NCBI RefSeq assembly: GCF_002218085.1
Contig: NZ_BDUC01000005.1
Span: 1 to 64,000 of the forward strand
From: Tolypothrix sp. NIES-4075
Lineage (GTDB): Bacteria > Cyanobacteriota > Cyanobacteriia > Cyanobacteriales > Nostocaceae
Direction of reading: 5' to 3'
DNA: 64,000 nt
Part shown: one piece after another, positions 55,149 to 63,731 of the stretch
How positions within the stretch are numbered: position 1 is the first letter of the stretch
How the letters are laid out: each line of letters opens with the position of its first letter
Notes under the pieces: generated by a model
Databases searched by the model: none
The model's input: only the letters and a program-made list of their open reading frames with translations
Told to the model about the DNA's origin: nothing
Position numbers and translations under genes: made by a program

Positions 55149-55280
55149 CTAATCTTCGTGGTCTTCAAAAGGATCGCTTAATTGCTTGCTTGGAGGACCA
55201 AAAGAAGTATAAATCGATGCTATGGTGATGGCGATCACCCCAGCACATACAGAAATGATAAGAACTGTTGCGGGTTCCAT
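55149..55280 (-). CDS. psbN: PsbN, photosystem II assembly protein
   Basis: 43 residues (MEPATVLIISVCAGVIAITI ... ending DPFEDHED), a single membrane helix followed by the FGPPS motif and an acidic tail typical of PsbN. PsbN is needed for repair and assembly of photosystem II rather than being a stable subunit. It faces psbH divergently with about 88 bases between, the arrangement conserved in cyanobacteria and chloroplasts. Confidence 0.95.
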   Translation of the reverse strand: MEPATVLIISVCAGVIAITIASIYTSFGPPSKQLSDPFEDHED

Positions 55281-55368
55281 AATCAAAAAATAAATTATGA
55301 GTGCTATTCTTATAGAATATTACAGAAGATTAAAAAAAGAGAGTGCAACTCTAATTTAAAGGTGAATT

Positions 55369-55572
55369 ATGGCACAACGGACTAGGTTGGGAGATGTCCT
55401 CAGACCATTGAACTCTGAGTATGGTAAAGTAGCCCCTGGTTGGGGTACCACACCTGTGATGGCTATTTTTATGCTGTTATTTTTCGTGTTTTTGCTGATT
55501 ATTCTCCAAGTTTACAACTCCTCACTACTAATTCAGGATGTAAATGTAGATTGGCGGAGTTTAGGCAGCTAA
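55369..55572 (+). CDS. psbH: Photosystem II subunit PsbH
   Basis: 67 residues. Polar N-terminus (MAQRTRLGDVLRPLNSEYGK) and one membrane helix (VMAIFMLLFFVFLLIILQVY) with the conserved NSSLLIQDVNVDW end. Structural PSII subunit near CP47 that supports QB-site stability. Strong terminator after the stop at 55616-55639. Confidence 0.97.
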   Translation: MAQRTRLGDVLRPLNSEYGKVAPGWGTTPVMAIFMLLFFVFLLIILQVYNSSLLIQDVNVDWRSLGS

Positions 55573-55615
55573 GGAATGCGACATGACAAAGCTTGCATTA
55601 CGCAAGCGATCGCAC

Positions 55616-55639
55616 CCCCCGGCTTGTCCGGGTTTTTTT
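55616..55639 (+). terminator. Rho-independent terminator of psbH
   Basis: CCCGG, loop CTTGT, CCGGG then TTTTTTT, 45 bases after the psbH stop. Confidence 0.8.
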
Positions 55640-55659
55640 ATAATTGATTGTAGGGTTGT

Positions 55660-55852
55660 TAGTTGTTGGGTGGAGCGTTGATAGTTGGAGCGTTGATAGT
55701 TGGAGCGTTGATGGTTGATGGTTGGAGCGTTGGTTGTTGGTTGGAGCGTTGACGGTTAACAGTCAACAGTCAACAGTTATCCACCATCCACCATCCACGC
55801 TCCCACCATCCACGCTCCCACCATCCACCATCCACTATCCACTTACGTTTAA
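55660..55852. repeat. Heptamer repeats between psbH and tatA
   Basis: GTTGATAGTTGGAGC units, then CAACAGT, then CCACCAT/CCACGCT units, filling nearly all of the gap. Confidence 0.8.
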
Positions 55853-55865
55853 AGGATGAAAAATC

Positions 55866-56138
55866 ATGAATATATTTGGTATTGGTTTGCCGGAAATGGG
55901 TCTAATTATGGTAGTAGCGCTGTTAATCTTTGGACCGAAGAAGCTGCCAGAAATTGGACGTAGTATGGGTAAGGCAATTCGCGGCTTTCAAGAAGCTTCT
56001 TCGGAGTTTCAAAATGAGTTTAAGCAGGAAGCTCAAAAATTAGAAGAAGCTGTGAAAACTACTGCTGAACTTGAACCGAAGCAAATTGAAGCATCTTCAA
56101 CACAGAAGGATACTGCTGGTTCTTCACAACAAAGCTAA
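55866..56138 (+). CDS. tatA: Sec-independent translocase subunit TatA/TatE
   Basis: 90 residues. Short N-terminal membrane helix (LPEMGLIMVVALLIFGPKKL) with the FGP hinge, then an amphipathic helix (LPEIGRSMGKAIRGFQEASS) and a polar tail. Forms the pore of the twin-arginine pathway exporting folded proteins. pth starts just downstream of its stop. Confidence 0.93.
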   Translation: MNIFGIGLPEMGLIMVVALLIFGPKKLPEIGRSMGKAIRGFQEASSEFQNEFKQEAQKLEEAVKTTAELEPKQIEASSTQKDTAGSSQQS

Positions 56139-56145
56139 AGGCAAA

Positions 56146-56772
56146 ATGACAGAAGCTGTGACGATGGTAATTCCCCAACTAATTGTCGGTTTGGGGAATC
56201 CAGAACCTAAGTACGATAAAACACGCCATAATATCGGCTTTGCAGCTGTGGATGCGCTATCTCGTTCTTGGAAGATTCCTTTGACGGAAAATCGCAAGTT
56301 TCAGGGTGAATTTGGCGAAGGAATTGCACCAAATAGAGAAAAAATCCGCTTGCTGAAGCCACTTACTTATATGAATCTCTCCGGACAGTCAATGCAAGCG
56401 GTGATAAGTTGGTACAAATTGCCGCCTGAGTCAGTGCTGGTGATTTATGATGATATGGATTTACCTTTAGGAAAAACTCGCTTGCGCTTATCTGGTTCCG
56501 CTGGGGGACATAATGGAATGAAAAGTGCGATCGCTCATCTTAGCACTCAAAACTTTCCCCGTTTGCGAATCGGCATTGGTAAACCAAAAAATGCTGATAG
56601 TACCGATGATTCTAATACTGTATCCCACGTTCTGGGGCGATTTTCTGCCGCTGAAACTAAATTGATGTCTGAGGTACTCCAATTCGTGGTTGAGTGTGTA
56701 GAACTCAGCCTGAAGCAAGGAGTAGAAAAGGCGATGAATCGCTGTAATAGCTATACTATCAGCAATTTGTGA
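56146..56772 (+). CDS. pth: Peptidyl-tRNA hydrolase
   Basis: 208 residues from the ATG at 56146, 7 bases after the tatA stop with AAAGG upstream; longer upstream starts overlap tatA. Recycles tRNA from peptidyl-tRNA. Catalytic residues are visible: Asn in LIVGLGNPEPKYDKTRHN, His in TRHNIGF, Asp in YDDMDLPLGK. It shares an operon with tatA. Confidence 0.95.
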   Translation: MTEAVTMVIPQLIVGLGNPEPKYDKTRHNIGFAAVDALSRSWKIPLTENRKFQGEFGEGIAPNREKIRLLKPLTYMNLSGQSMQAVISWYKLPPESVLVIYDDMDLPLGKTRLRLSGSAGGHNGMKSAIAHLSTQNFPRLRIGIGKPKNADSTDDSNTVSHVLGRFSAAETKLMSEVLQFVVECVELSLKQGVEKAMNRCNSYTISNL

Positions 56773-56860
56773 ATCTTGAGTTTTTTTGACGAAGCTGTTT
56801 GTTTTTAGCCAAAGGCTTTAACTAATAAATGCAAAACGGACATCGCACTTGTTTGTGCGC

Positions 56861-57775
56861 TTACTGTTCGTTTTGTTCATCGTCAAATAAGTTCTGTTGT
56901 ATCTCACCACTTCTTTCCGCAGAAAGTTCTTGCTGAACCTTACCCAAAACTCGATCTAGTGCAGTGTTTATTTGCTCATCACTACTACCGTCAGCAATAG
57001 ACTTAAATATTTTGCTCCAGTGTTTTAGTTTTATTCCTAGATAGTAAATATTTAGAATTTCAGCTAAGTAGTTGTCTAACAACCCTCCTTGTCCTGGTCT
57101 AGCAATTCGACCAAAGTTGTTTCCTTGATCGTTTACAGAACTATCTGATGATTTTTGCTTGGCTTTAGGGTAAGGATGTCTATATTGTTCGTTAGGTCGT
57201 TTTATGGTTGGATCTTCACCCTTATCTGCTCGATATCGTTGCCAGTTATAATTCCTCACTTGGGCTGCATATTTAGCAAGTTCTACGAAAGGAGAAAGTA
57301 ACACTGGCTTCCCTGCTGTAACATCTGAGAGCAGCCAAGGAAATACTACAAGTAAATCGGGCTTGTCGCAAGCATCTGGATCAATTTTGAATCTAAAGCT
57401 TGGTTCCCCCTCTTTTGATAGAGCATACCAAGCTTTAAGTTCAATGCCAAATATAATCTTGTTTTCCAAAGAATCTACTAATAAAACATCGGGAAATGTC
57501 TGAGATTGACGCTTGAAAGCGAGACTTAAGTATTTGTTATCTGCATCCCAAAGATTTCTGGTTCTATTTAAACCATCAACCAAATTTGATTCTATTGCTG
57601 TTGAAAATAAAGCCCCTACTGAATACAAATCGGTGACATCAACTCCTTTGATAACAATGTCAGAATTAAAATAGTTAGGTAATACGCGAATTAATTTGTT
57701 TATAGTTTCCCATAGTTCAAAATATTGCCATTTCTGGTCAGGAGGCATTCTTTGGGGAACCGGATTAGTAACCAT
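56861..57775 (-). CDS. Type II restriction endonuclease
   Basis: 304 residues. The PD-(D/E)xK core is visible as P95-D96 (TFPDVLLVDS) and E112-L-K114 (IFGIELKAWY), the metal site of many restriction enzymes. Context gives the function: the C-protein gene lies 6 bases upstream on the same strand, and a DNA methyltransferase is divergent. Recognition site unknown. The C-terminus after about 210 is polar with little fold. Similarity to a named restriction family was not recognised. Confidence 0.75.
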   Translation of the reverse strand: MVTNPVPQRMPPDQKWQYFELWETINKLIRVLPNYFNSDIVIKGVDVTDLYSVGALFSTAIESNLVDGLNRTRNLWDADNKYLSLAFKRQSQTFPDVLLVDSLENKIIFGIELKAWYALSKEGEPSFRFKIDPDACDKPDLLVVFPWLLSDVTAGKPVLLSPFVELAKYAAQVRNYNWQRYRADKGEDPTIKRPNEQYRHPYPKAKQKSSDSSVNDQGNNFGRIARPGQGGLLDNYLAEILNIYYLGIKLKHWSKIFKSIADGSSDEQINTALDRVLGKVQQELSAERSGEIQQNLFDDEQNEQ

Positions 57776-57781
57776 GTCCTT

Positions 57782-58042
57782 TTAATTACTCTTAATTTGT
57801 TCTTTTAGTAACACTTCAAGTTGTCTCATGAATTCACTAAAGGAAATCTCCATTGCACAGCAGAAAGCTCGAATCTCTACGACATCTATCCGTCGTTCCC
57901 CGCGTTCACACTTGCTGACAAATGATTGGGTTTGGTTTAGTCGGTTGGCAACTTGCTCTTGTGTCAGTCCAGCATTTTTGCGAGAGTTACGTAGATGGCG
58001 TAGAAAGAGGGCGTACTCTTCAGTGAAAATAGACTTTGCCAT
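57782..58042 (-). CDS. Controller (C) protein, XRE-type helix-turn-helix
   Basis: 86 residues with a Cro/CI-type HTH (AGLTQEQVANRLNQTQSFVS, then KCERGERRIDVVEIRAF). In many type II systems such a protein delays restriction until the host DNA is methylated, by binding operators upstream of its own gene. A 12-bp inverted repeat lies in the promoter region at 58068-58101. Co-transcribed with the restriction gene. Confidence 0.8.
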   Translation of the reverse strand: MAKSIFTEEYALFLRHLRNSRKNAGLTQEQVANRLNQTQSFVSKCERGERRIDVVEIRAFCCAMEISFSEFMRQLEVLLKEQIKSN

Positions 58043-58067
58043 AGAACCTCACCGCCGGAAAAAGTAT

Positions 58068-58101
58068 ATAGTCGATTTTATAATAGTCCAAAATCGACTA
58101 T
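58068..58101. promoter_or_regulatory. Inverted repeat, probable C-protein operator
   Basis: ATAGTCGATTTT and AAAATCGACTAT are perfect inverted 12-mers separated by 10 bases; a further ATAGTC (58083-58088) pairs with the last GACTAT, giving three ATAGTC-type boxes. Lies between the divergent C-protein and methyltransferase starts, as C-boxes do. Confidence 0.65.
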
Positions 58102-58138
58102 TATCTTTGTGGTGACAGACAAAAACTGAAGACAAGGA

Positions 58139-59239
58139 ATGGTTAGAGTGCAAAGACGAAAGACCCCAAAGATGGCATCCAACATCGAAACCGCAGACGC
58201 GGTTCCTACCACAGTGGTCGGGGAAGTACAAATTGAGCAGGATGATGCGATTAATTGCTATGCTACCTGGCTTCCACCCACGGCGATTGTCTCTGACGGT
58301 GCTTACGGGCTGGGGCTGTTTCCAAACGATCCTCAAAGCAAGGATGAACTGCTAGATTGGTATGCGCCTCATGTTGAGGCTTGGTCTCGGTATGCGCTAC
58401 CACTGACAACACTATGGTTTTGGTGTAGCGAGATTGGATGGGCTACCGTTCATCCCCTGTTGGAGAAATACGGTTGGCAATATGAATCTTTTAATGTGTG
58501 GAATAAAGGCATAGGACACATTGCAGGGAATGTTAATGGAAAAACTATTCGACGCTTTCCAGTAGTGACTGAAGCTTGTGTTCTCTACACCCGTAAAGTG
58601 CAATTACCTACGATTGACGAGCAAAACCTTTCTTTAAAGGAATGGCTGCGTTTTGAATGGCAACGGGCTGGAATACCATTAACAAAAGCCAATGAAGCTT
58701 GTGGAGTGGTGGACGCGGCAACACGAAAGTACCTCACACAATGCCACCTTTGGTATTTTCCACCAACCGACAAGATGGCGCAGCTTGTAGATTACGCAAA
58801 CAAACATGGAAAGCCTACAAACCGTCCCTACTTCTCTATGAATGGCAAAAATCCAGTCACAATAGAAGAGTGGCAGCGGATGCGAGCTAAGTGGAATCAT
58901 ACTCATGCAATTACAAATGTATGGACAGAGCCGCAAGTGCGTGGGGAGAAACGAATAAAATCTCAGGGGAAGAACCTTCACGCTAACCAAAAGCCATTAC
59001 GTCTAATTGAACAAATTATTACTGCATCTACTGATGCAGATGATGTAATTTGGGAGCCGTTTGGAGGGCTTTGTCCGAGTGCAGTTGTTTCTTTAAGAAC
59101 AGGTCGTCGTTGCTATAGCGCAGAAATAAATCATGATTTTTATAAAGCTGCTAAATCTCGCCTCGAAGAAGAATATTCAAAAAAGCAGTTATGCTTGTTT
59201 CATGAAATTAGTAGTGGAGCAGATTTCAGATTTAGCTGA
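58139..59239 (+). CDS. DNA methyltransferase of the restriction-modification system
   Basis: 366 residues from the ATG at 58139 just after ACAAGG. Beta-class order: catalytic motif IV first (VSDGAYGLGLFPND, D53) and the AdoMet-binding FGG motif last (VIWEPFGGLCPSAVVSLRTG, near 300). Motif IV reads D-G-A-Y rather than the usual D/N/S-P-P-Y, an uncommon variant. Predicted to methylate adenine N6 or cytosine N4 in the site cut by the neighbouring nuclease. Position and divergent layout support this. Confidence 0.8.
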   Translation: MVRVQRRKTPKMASNIETADAVPTTVVGEVQIEQDDAINCYATWLPPTAIVSDGAYGLGLFPNDPQSKDELLDWYAPHVEAWSRYALPLTTLWFWCSEIGWATVHPLLEKYGWQYESFNVWNKGIGHIAGNVNGKTIRRFPVVTEACVLYTRKVQLPTIDEQNLSLKEWLRFEWQRAGIPLTKANEACGVVDAATRKYLTQCHLWYFPPTDKMAQLVDYANKHGKPTNRPYFSMNGKNPVTIEEWQRMRAKWNHTHAITNVWTEPQVRGEKRIKSQGKNLHANQKPLRLIEQIITASTDADDVIWEPFGGLCPSAVVSLRTGRRCYSAEINHDFYKAAKSRLEEEYSKKQLCLFHEISSGADFRFS

Positions 59240-59549
59240 AGTAGCATAACACTGAAATGACCACCTCAACAGCATTCTGTCTTTTTTATTGCTTTTAGTA
59301 CTGCTTTGCGTGTTCATAGCCTTGCCCAACGATGCAACATCGTTTGCAGATGGCTGATGGGTAGCGCTTTAGCTTACTTTACCTAACCATATTCACATAC
59401 TTAAAATTTATTGTTGTACATCGCTCGGTTCAACGCACTCACACCCCCTTTGAAGGGGTGCGATCGCGAAAGTTTGTTTAAAAATGATTAAAAATGCGCT
59501 GTGGCTTGTTTAACATTATGTCATCAAGCAACCCCAGCACAAAATAGGT
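59240..59549. other. Region after the methyltransferase
   Basis: About 310 bases without a gene. One hairpin, CACCCCCTTT/GAAGGGGTG at 59442-59460, and a HIP1 site follow. Confidence 0.5.
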
Positions 59550-59729
59550 TTATTTAAAACGGCGTTTGCGTCTAGCTGCTACTGCTTTACGTTTGCGTTT
59601 TTCTATGGGTGTTTCAAAGTGGCGATGATACTTGACATCGGCTAAGATTCCAGCTTTGGAAACCTGGCGTTTAAAGCGACGTAGAGCCGAATCTATGCCT
59701 TCGTTGTCTCCTAAAACCACTTGGGTCAT
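59550..59729 (-). CDS. rpsU: 30S ribosomal protein S21
   Basis: 59 residues from the ATG at 59729, chosen because GAGGA lies ten bases upstream and the product then has the normal S21 length; earlier starts add 30 unusual residues. The sequence (MTQVVLGDNEGIDSALRRFK ... KRKRKAVAARRKRRFK) is typical, basic and helical. Binds 16S rRNA near the anti-Shine-Dalgarno. Confidence 0.9.
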   Translation of the reverse strand: MTQVVLGDNEGIDSALRRFKRQVSKAGILADVKYHRHFETPIEKRKRKAVAARRKRRFK

Positions 59730-59916
59730 TCTGACTAGTTCCTCATTATGAATAATTTCCATTGTAATAGTAGCCTCAATTTTATTGAAACTGCTTTTTT
59801 CATAATGATGATTAGACACAACTTATTGTGCCCAAGTGGGTTTTATGCACTTACTGGTAGTAAAATTACTACTCAGTTACATATCAGTCTTTGTCGGATG
59901 TGGGAGAAAATCTACT

Positions 59917-60831
59917 TTAATCCTGAATTGGTGATTCTTCTCCACCGATTATGTCTTCTTTTATGATATCAGGCTCTTGGTCAAATGTTTTGATGGCAAG
60001 AGCGAGTTGATAAAGATGGCGACGGGGTAAGGATGTAACTTTTGCTAACTGACGGCTAGCTTGCGATCGCGATATTCCTTGACTCATAATCGCGATTAAT
60101 TCTGCTTTTAGTTCGGCTTCTGTTAGTTGCGGTTTGTCGGGTAGAATTCCTGCCACAACTAAGGTATACTCGCCAATTGGTTCGCGATTTTGATAATGGG
60201 CGATCGCTTCGCCAATTGTAAAGCGCAAAAATTCTTCGTGTAATTTTGTTAACTCCCGCGCAAACACGATTTGGCGATTACTTCCGAAACTTTCTGCTAA
60301 ATTTTGTAAAGTCTCTTGCAATCGGTGCGGCGATTCATAGAAAATCATAGTGCGAGATTCTGTCTGTAGAGATTCTAAATGTTCTCGGCGTTGTTGAGCT
60401 TTGGCTGGCAAAAAGCCTTCAAAGACAAATCTATCTGTAGGCAACCCCGCTGCACTCAAAGCTGTAATTGCAGCACTAGCGCCAGGAATTGGTACTATCG
60501 GTACAAGCGCTTCAATACAAGCTTTCACCAATTCATATCCCGGATCGGAAATTAGGGGGATACCTGCATCTGTGACTAGAGCGATCGCTTGAGCATTCTT
60601 TAAATGCTCTAATAATTCCGGGATGCGACTTTGACGATTATGCTCGTGATAACTTATCTGCGGTGTCTTAACTTGAAAATGTTGTAATAGTTTACCAGTA
60701 TGGCGCGTGTCTTCTGCCGCAATTATATCTACAGTTTGCAAAATTCGCACCGCCCGGAAAGTCATATCTTCCAGATTGCCAATTGGTGTCCCGACGATGT
60801 AAAGTGTTCCTGGTTTAGGATCGGTTTGCAT
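59917..60831 (-). CDS. rsmI: 16S rRNA (cytidine1402-2'-O)-methyltransferase
   Basis: 304 residues of the tetrapyrrole-methylase fold: AdoMet motifs GTPIGNLEDMTFRAVRIL and EDTRHTGKLL, then TDAGIPLISDPGYELV and PGASAAITAL. Methylates the ribose of C1402 in the decoding centre. A C-terminal extension of about 50 residues follows the core. Monocistronic, preceded by GATGGTTG repeats. Confidence 0.92.
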   Translation of the reverse strand: MQTDPKPGTLYIVGTPIGNLEDMTFRAVRILQTVDIIAAEDTRHTGKLLQHFQVKTPQISYHEHNRQSRIPELLEHLKNAQAIALVTDAGIPLISDPGYELVKACIEALVPIVPIPGASAAITALSAAGLPTDRFVFEGFLPAKAQQRREHLESLQTESRTMIFYESPHRLQETLQNLAESFGSNRQIVFARELTKLHEEFLRFTIGEAIAHYQNREPIGEYTLVVAGILPDKPQLTEAELKAELIAIMSQGISRSQASRQLAKVTSLPRRHLYQLALAIKTFDQEPDIIKEDIIGGEESPIQD

Positions 60832-60844
60832 TATTCATTTCTTT

Positions 60845-60925
60845 GGTTGATGGTTGATGGTTGTTAGCTGATGGGTGGAGCGTTGATGGTTGATGGTTGA
60901 TGGGTGGAGCGTTGTTTCTTTGTCG
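60845..60925. repeat. TTGATGG / GGAGCGTTG repeats upstream of rsmI
   Basis: A dozen degenerate 7- to 9-mers between rsmI and the next gene. Confidence 0.7.
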
Positions 60926-60950
60926 GGTGTTGGGTGTCAAAAAATATTAA

Positions 60951-61784
60951 TTATTTGGGATTTGGGATTGCTATATTTCTGTTATAAGGTAATAGAGGTT
61001 CCAAATCTTTGCAAAAACTCGGCTTGCCTTTTTTGAAGTCATTAAGCTCGTATTTATAAAGCATTCCATGTTTGGCAAAGACTAAATTACCCAAAAAATC
61101 CCAAGTTACCCAGTCTACATTAGAATCAAGCAGTTCAGGATACTCATCTATAGTAAACTTAAAAGTGTATCCAGATTGATTACCAAAATATCCTTGATAA
61201 TACATTCTTAGTGTCGGATGTTTTCGAGTTGGTTGACAATACCAACCATCATCGCCAAGGCATTCTACAATATACTTTTTAGAATTCTCAACTTTTCTAT
61301 TTTCGCCGTAATTTTTTCCGCTTCTCCTCCAGCCATCCCGCTCTAAACGAGGATATAATACACCTAAATCTTCTCCTCCAAACTGAGAATTTAAGTTACC
61401 CAGTTGAAAAGGAATGCTTTTTTTGGGTTCTGCCCAAGAACCATTTAATAATAGTTCTTTTTCAGTTTTCCAATAACCACCTCCAAACCAAGTTCCACAG
61501 TTTTCTCCTTCGAGGTAGGTTTTCAACCAAGGTAACTGACAAACTCCATTCCAAGTGTTACCTTTTGCACCCATAGCTAAATAAACCATCCATTGTCCAT
61601 CAAAAGAGATATCACATCTTTTTGGATATAATTGACCTTTAAACCAAGAACCGTACTCTAGGTTATCGTTTTGTATATTCCAACGAATTATATGAAAAAT
61701 CTTTGATGGCTTTCGTCGGATTACAGCAACATAGGGTGAACCTTTAGCTGGTAATAGATGTATTCTAGCTGGAATTTCCATCAA
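60951..61784 (-). CDS. Conserved hypothetical protein
   Basis: 277 residues, rich in Trp, Gly and Tyr (YGSWFKGQLYPKRCDISFDG; GTWFGGGYWKTEKELLLNGS). Repeated W-G/G-W patterns suggest a beta-propeller-like fold of several short blades. No signal peptide or named family recognised. Divergent from the PfkB kinase gene, 46 bases apart. Confidence 0.55.
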   Translation of the reverse strand: MMEIPARIHLLPAKGSPYVAVIRRKPSKIFHIIRWNIQNDNLEYGSWFKGQLYPKRCDISFDGQWMVYLAMGAKGNTWNGVCQLPWLKTYLEGENCGTWFGGGYWKTEKELLLNGSWAEPKKSIPFQLGNLNSQFGGEDLGVLYPRLERDGWRRSGKNYGENRKVENSKKYIVECLGDDGWYCQPTRKHPTLRMYYQGYFGNQSGYTFKFTIDEYPELLDSNVDWVTWDFLGNLVFAKHGMLYKYELNDFKKGKPSFCKDLEPLLPYNRNIAIPNPK

Positions 61785-61830
61785 CTTAAGTTTTCTATTT
61801 ACCTGAGCGCTTAACTATTAACATTAACTA

Positions 61831-62691
61831 ATGACTAATTGTGGTTTATTTGTCGGTTTAGTAACTTTGGATTTGATTTACCTTGCCGAGTCTGCTTTGA
61901 AGAATAATCATAAAATTGTTGCTGCTGATTATACTGTAGCAGCAGGGGGACCTGCAACCAATGCGGCTGTTACTTTCGGTTATTTAGGTAATGACGCTAC
62001 GGTGTTGGGAATGCTTGGTTCTCACCCAATGACGCAGTTAATAAAAGAAGATTTAGAAGCATTAAAAGTAGCGATCGCTGACCTTGACAACAACGCTATT
62101 GAACCACCCCCCGTCTCTTCAATTATTGTCACGAAATCTACAGGCGATCGCGCTGTAATTTCGATTAATGCTGTGAAAGCTCAAGCAAACTGCGAATCTA
62201 TTCCACCAGATATTTTACAAAATGTCGATATTGTGCTGATAGATGGACATCAAATGAAAGTTGGTAAAGCGATCGCCCAAATTGCTAAATCTGAGAATAT
62301 CCCAGTTGTAATTGATGGTGGTAGCTGGAAACCTGGTTTTGAGGAACTTTTACCTTTTGTGGATTACGCGATTTGTTCAGCTAATTTTTATCCTCCTGGT
62401 TGCCACACAAGTCAAGAAGTTTTTGCATATCTTAATAAAATTAATATTCCCTACATTGCCATTACCCACGGGGAAAAACCAATAGAATACTTCTGGGATG
62501 GGAAAACTCAGACCATCGTTGTACCAAAGATTCAACCTCTTGATACACTAGGAGCCGGAGATATTTTTCACGGTGCTTTCTGTAATTATATTTTACGAGA
62601 AAGTTTTGCCGATGCACTTGTACAGGCGGCTAATATCGCTGCTTATTCATGTCAATTTTTTGGTACACGTCGCTGGATGAATTCACACTAA
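61831..62691 (+). CDS. PfkB-family sugar kinase
   Basis: 286 residues with the ribokinase fold. N-terminal glycine-rich AAGGPATNAAVTFGYLG and the C-terminal PfkB signature DTLGAGDIFHGAF containing the catalytic Asp are intact. Phosphorylates a sugar or nucleoside; the substrate cannot be told. A CysQ-like phosphatase gene follows 42 bases downstream, so the two may act on related compounds. Confidence 0.85.
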   Translation: MTNCGLFVGLVTLDLIYLAESALKNNHKIVAADYTVAAGGPATNAAVTFGYLGNDATVLGMLGSHPMTQLIKEDLEALKVAIADLDNNAIEPPPVSSIIVTKSTGDRAVISINAVKAQANCESIPPDILQNVDIVLIDGHQMKVGKAIAQIAKSENIPVVIDGGSWKPGFEELLPFVDYAICSANFYPPGCHTSQEVFAYLNKINIPYIAITHGEKPIEYFWDGKTQTIVVPKIQPLDTLGAGDIFHGAFCNYILRESFADALVQAANIAAYSCQFFGTRRWMNSH

Positions 62692-62733
62692 GAATCGTGT
62701 ATTTTTACGTAATTATTTATAAAATAGAAATAA

Positions 62734-63618
62734 ATGAAAGACATACAAGAAATATTAGCGATCGCTTGTTCTGTTGGTTGGGGGGCAGCAGACATACTAC
62801 AATCTTATTACCACGGAACTGCAAAAGACTTCGATTTAGAAGTGCAATATAAGCAAAATGAGCCTGTAACTGTTGCAGATGTAGCTGTAAGTCAATATAT
62901 TTTAGAGAAGCTACAAGCGAGTTTGGGTAATGAAGATTTTGGTTATATTAGCGAAGAAACTTATAAAGTTCAAGCAGCGCTGACTCAACAATTAGTATGG
63001 ATAATCGATCCTTTAGATGGTACGCGAGATTTTATCCAAAAAACTGGTGAATATGCAGTTCATATCGCTTTAGTGAAAGAAAAACGCCCAATTTTAGCAG
63101 TAGTAGTTGTGCCGGAAGCAGAAAAATTGTATTATGCAATAAAAGGTAGCGGTGCATTTGTAGAAACACGCGATTCTCATTCTGAGAGGCTACGCCAACG
63201 CCAAAGTAAAAAAATACAGGTTTCATCACACGAAAACATACAAGATTTAACTGTAGTTGTCAGTCGCAGTCACCGCAATGAAAGATTAGATTACCTGCTG
63301 CAAAAACTGCCCTTTGCTAATCAAAAAGCTGTTGGTAGTGTCGGTTGCAAAATCGCTACCATCGTTGAACAAAACGCAGATGTTTATATCTCACTTTCTG
63401 GTAAATCTGCACCCAAAGATTGGGATATAGCTGCCCCAGAATTGATTCTCACAGAAGCTGGTGGAAAGTACACCCACTTCGACGGTACACCGTTGCAATA
63501 TAACACAGGTGATATTAATCAGTGGGGTGGTTTGCTAGCAAGCAACGGTCAATTTCATGAAGAACTTTGCCAACAAGCTGAAGCAATTTTAGCAGAATTT
63601 GATAACTTAAAAAAATGA
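62734..63618 (+). CDS. cysQ: CysQ-like 3'(2'),5'-bisphosphate nucleotidase / inositol phosphatase family
   Basis: 294 residues. Metal-binding motifs of the Li-sensitive phosphatase family: EE in YISEETYK, WIIDPLDGTRDFI, and the C-terminal WDIAAPELILTEAGG. Most likely removes the 3' phosphate of PAP formed in sulfate assimilation, or dephosphorylates an inositol phosphate. A polar insert near 146-162 (RDSHSERLRQRQSKK) is probably repeat-derived. Confidence 0.8.
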   Translation: MKDIQEILAIACSVGWGAADILQSYYHGTAKDFDLEVQYKQNEPVTVADVAVSQYILEKLQASLGNEDFGYISEETYKVQAALTQQLVWIIDPLDGTRDFIQKTGEYAVHIALVKEKRPILAVVVVPEAEKLYYAIKGSGAFVETRDSHSERLRQRQSKKIQVSSHENIQDLTVVVSRSHRNERLDYLLQKLPFANQKAVGSVGCKIATIVEQNADVYISLSGKSAPKDWDIAAPELILTEAGGKYTHFDGTPLQYNTGDINQWGGLLASNGQFHEELCQQAEAILAEFDNLKK

Positions 63619-63731
63619 TTGCCATAGCAAATTTTAAATTATTTTACCAACTTTGAGTTCGGTTAATGTGCCAAGACTCGCTTAAGGAATTTGCCTAGGG
63701 ACTTCCAAACATCTTTTAAGATATACAAAAT

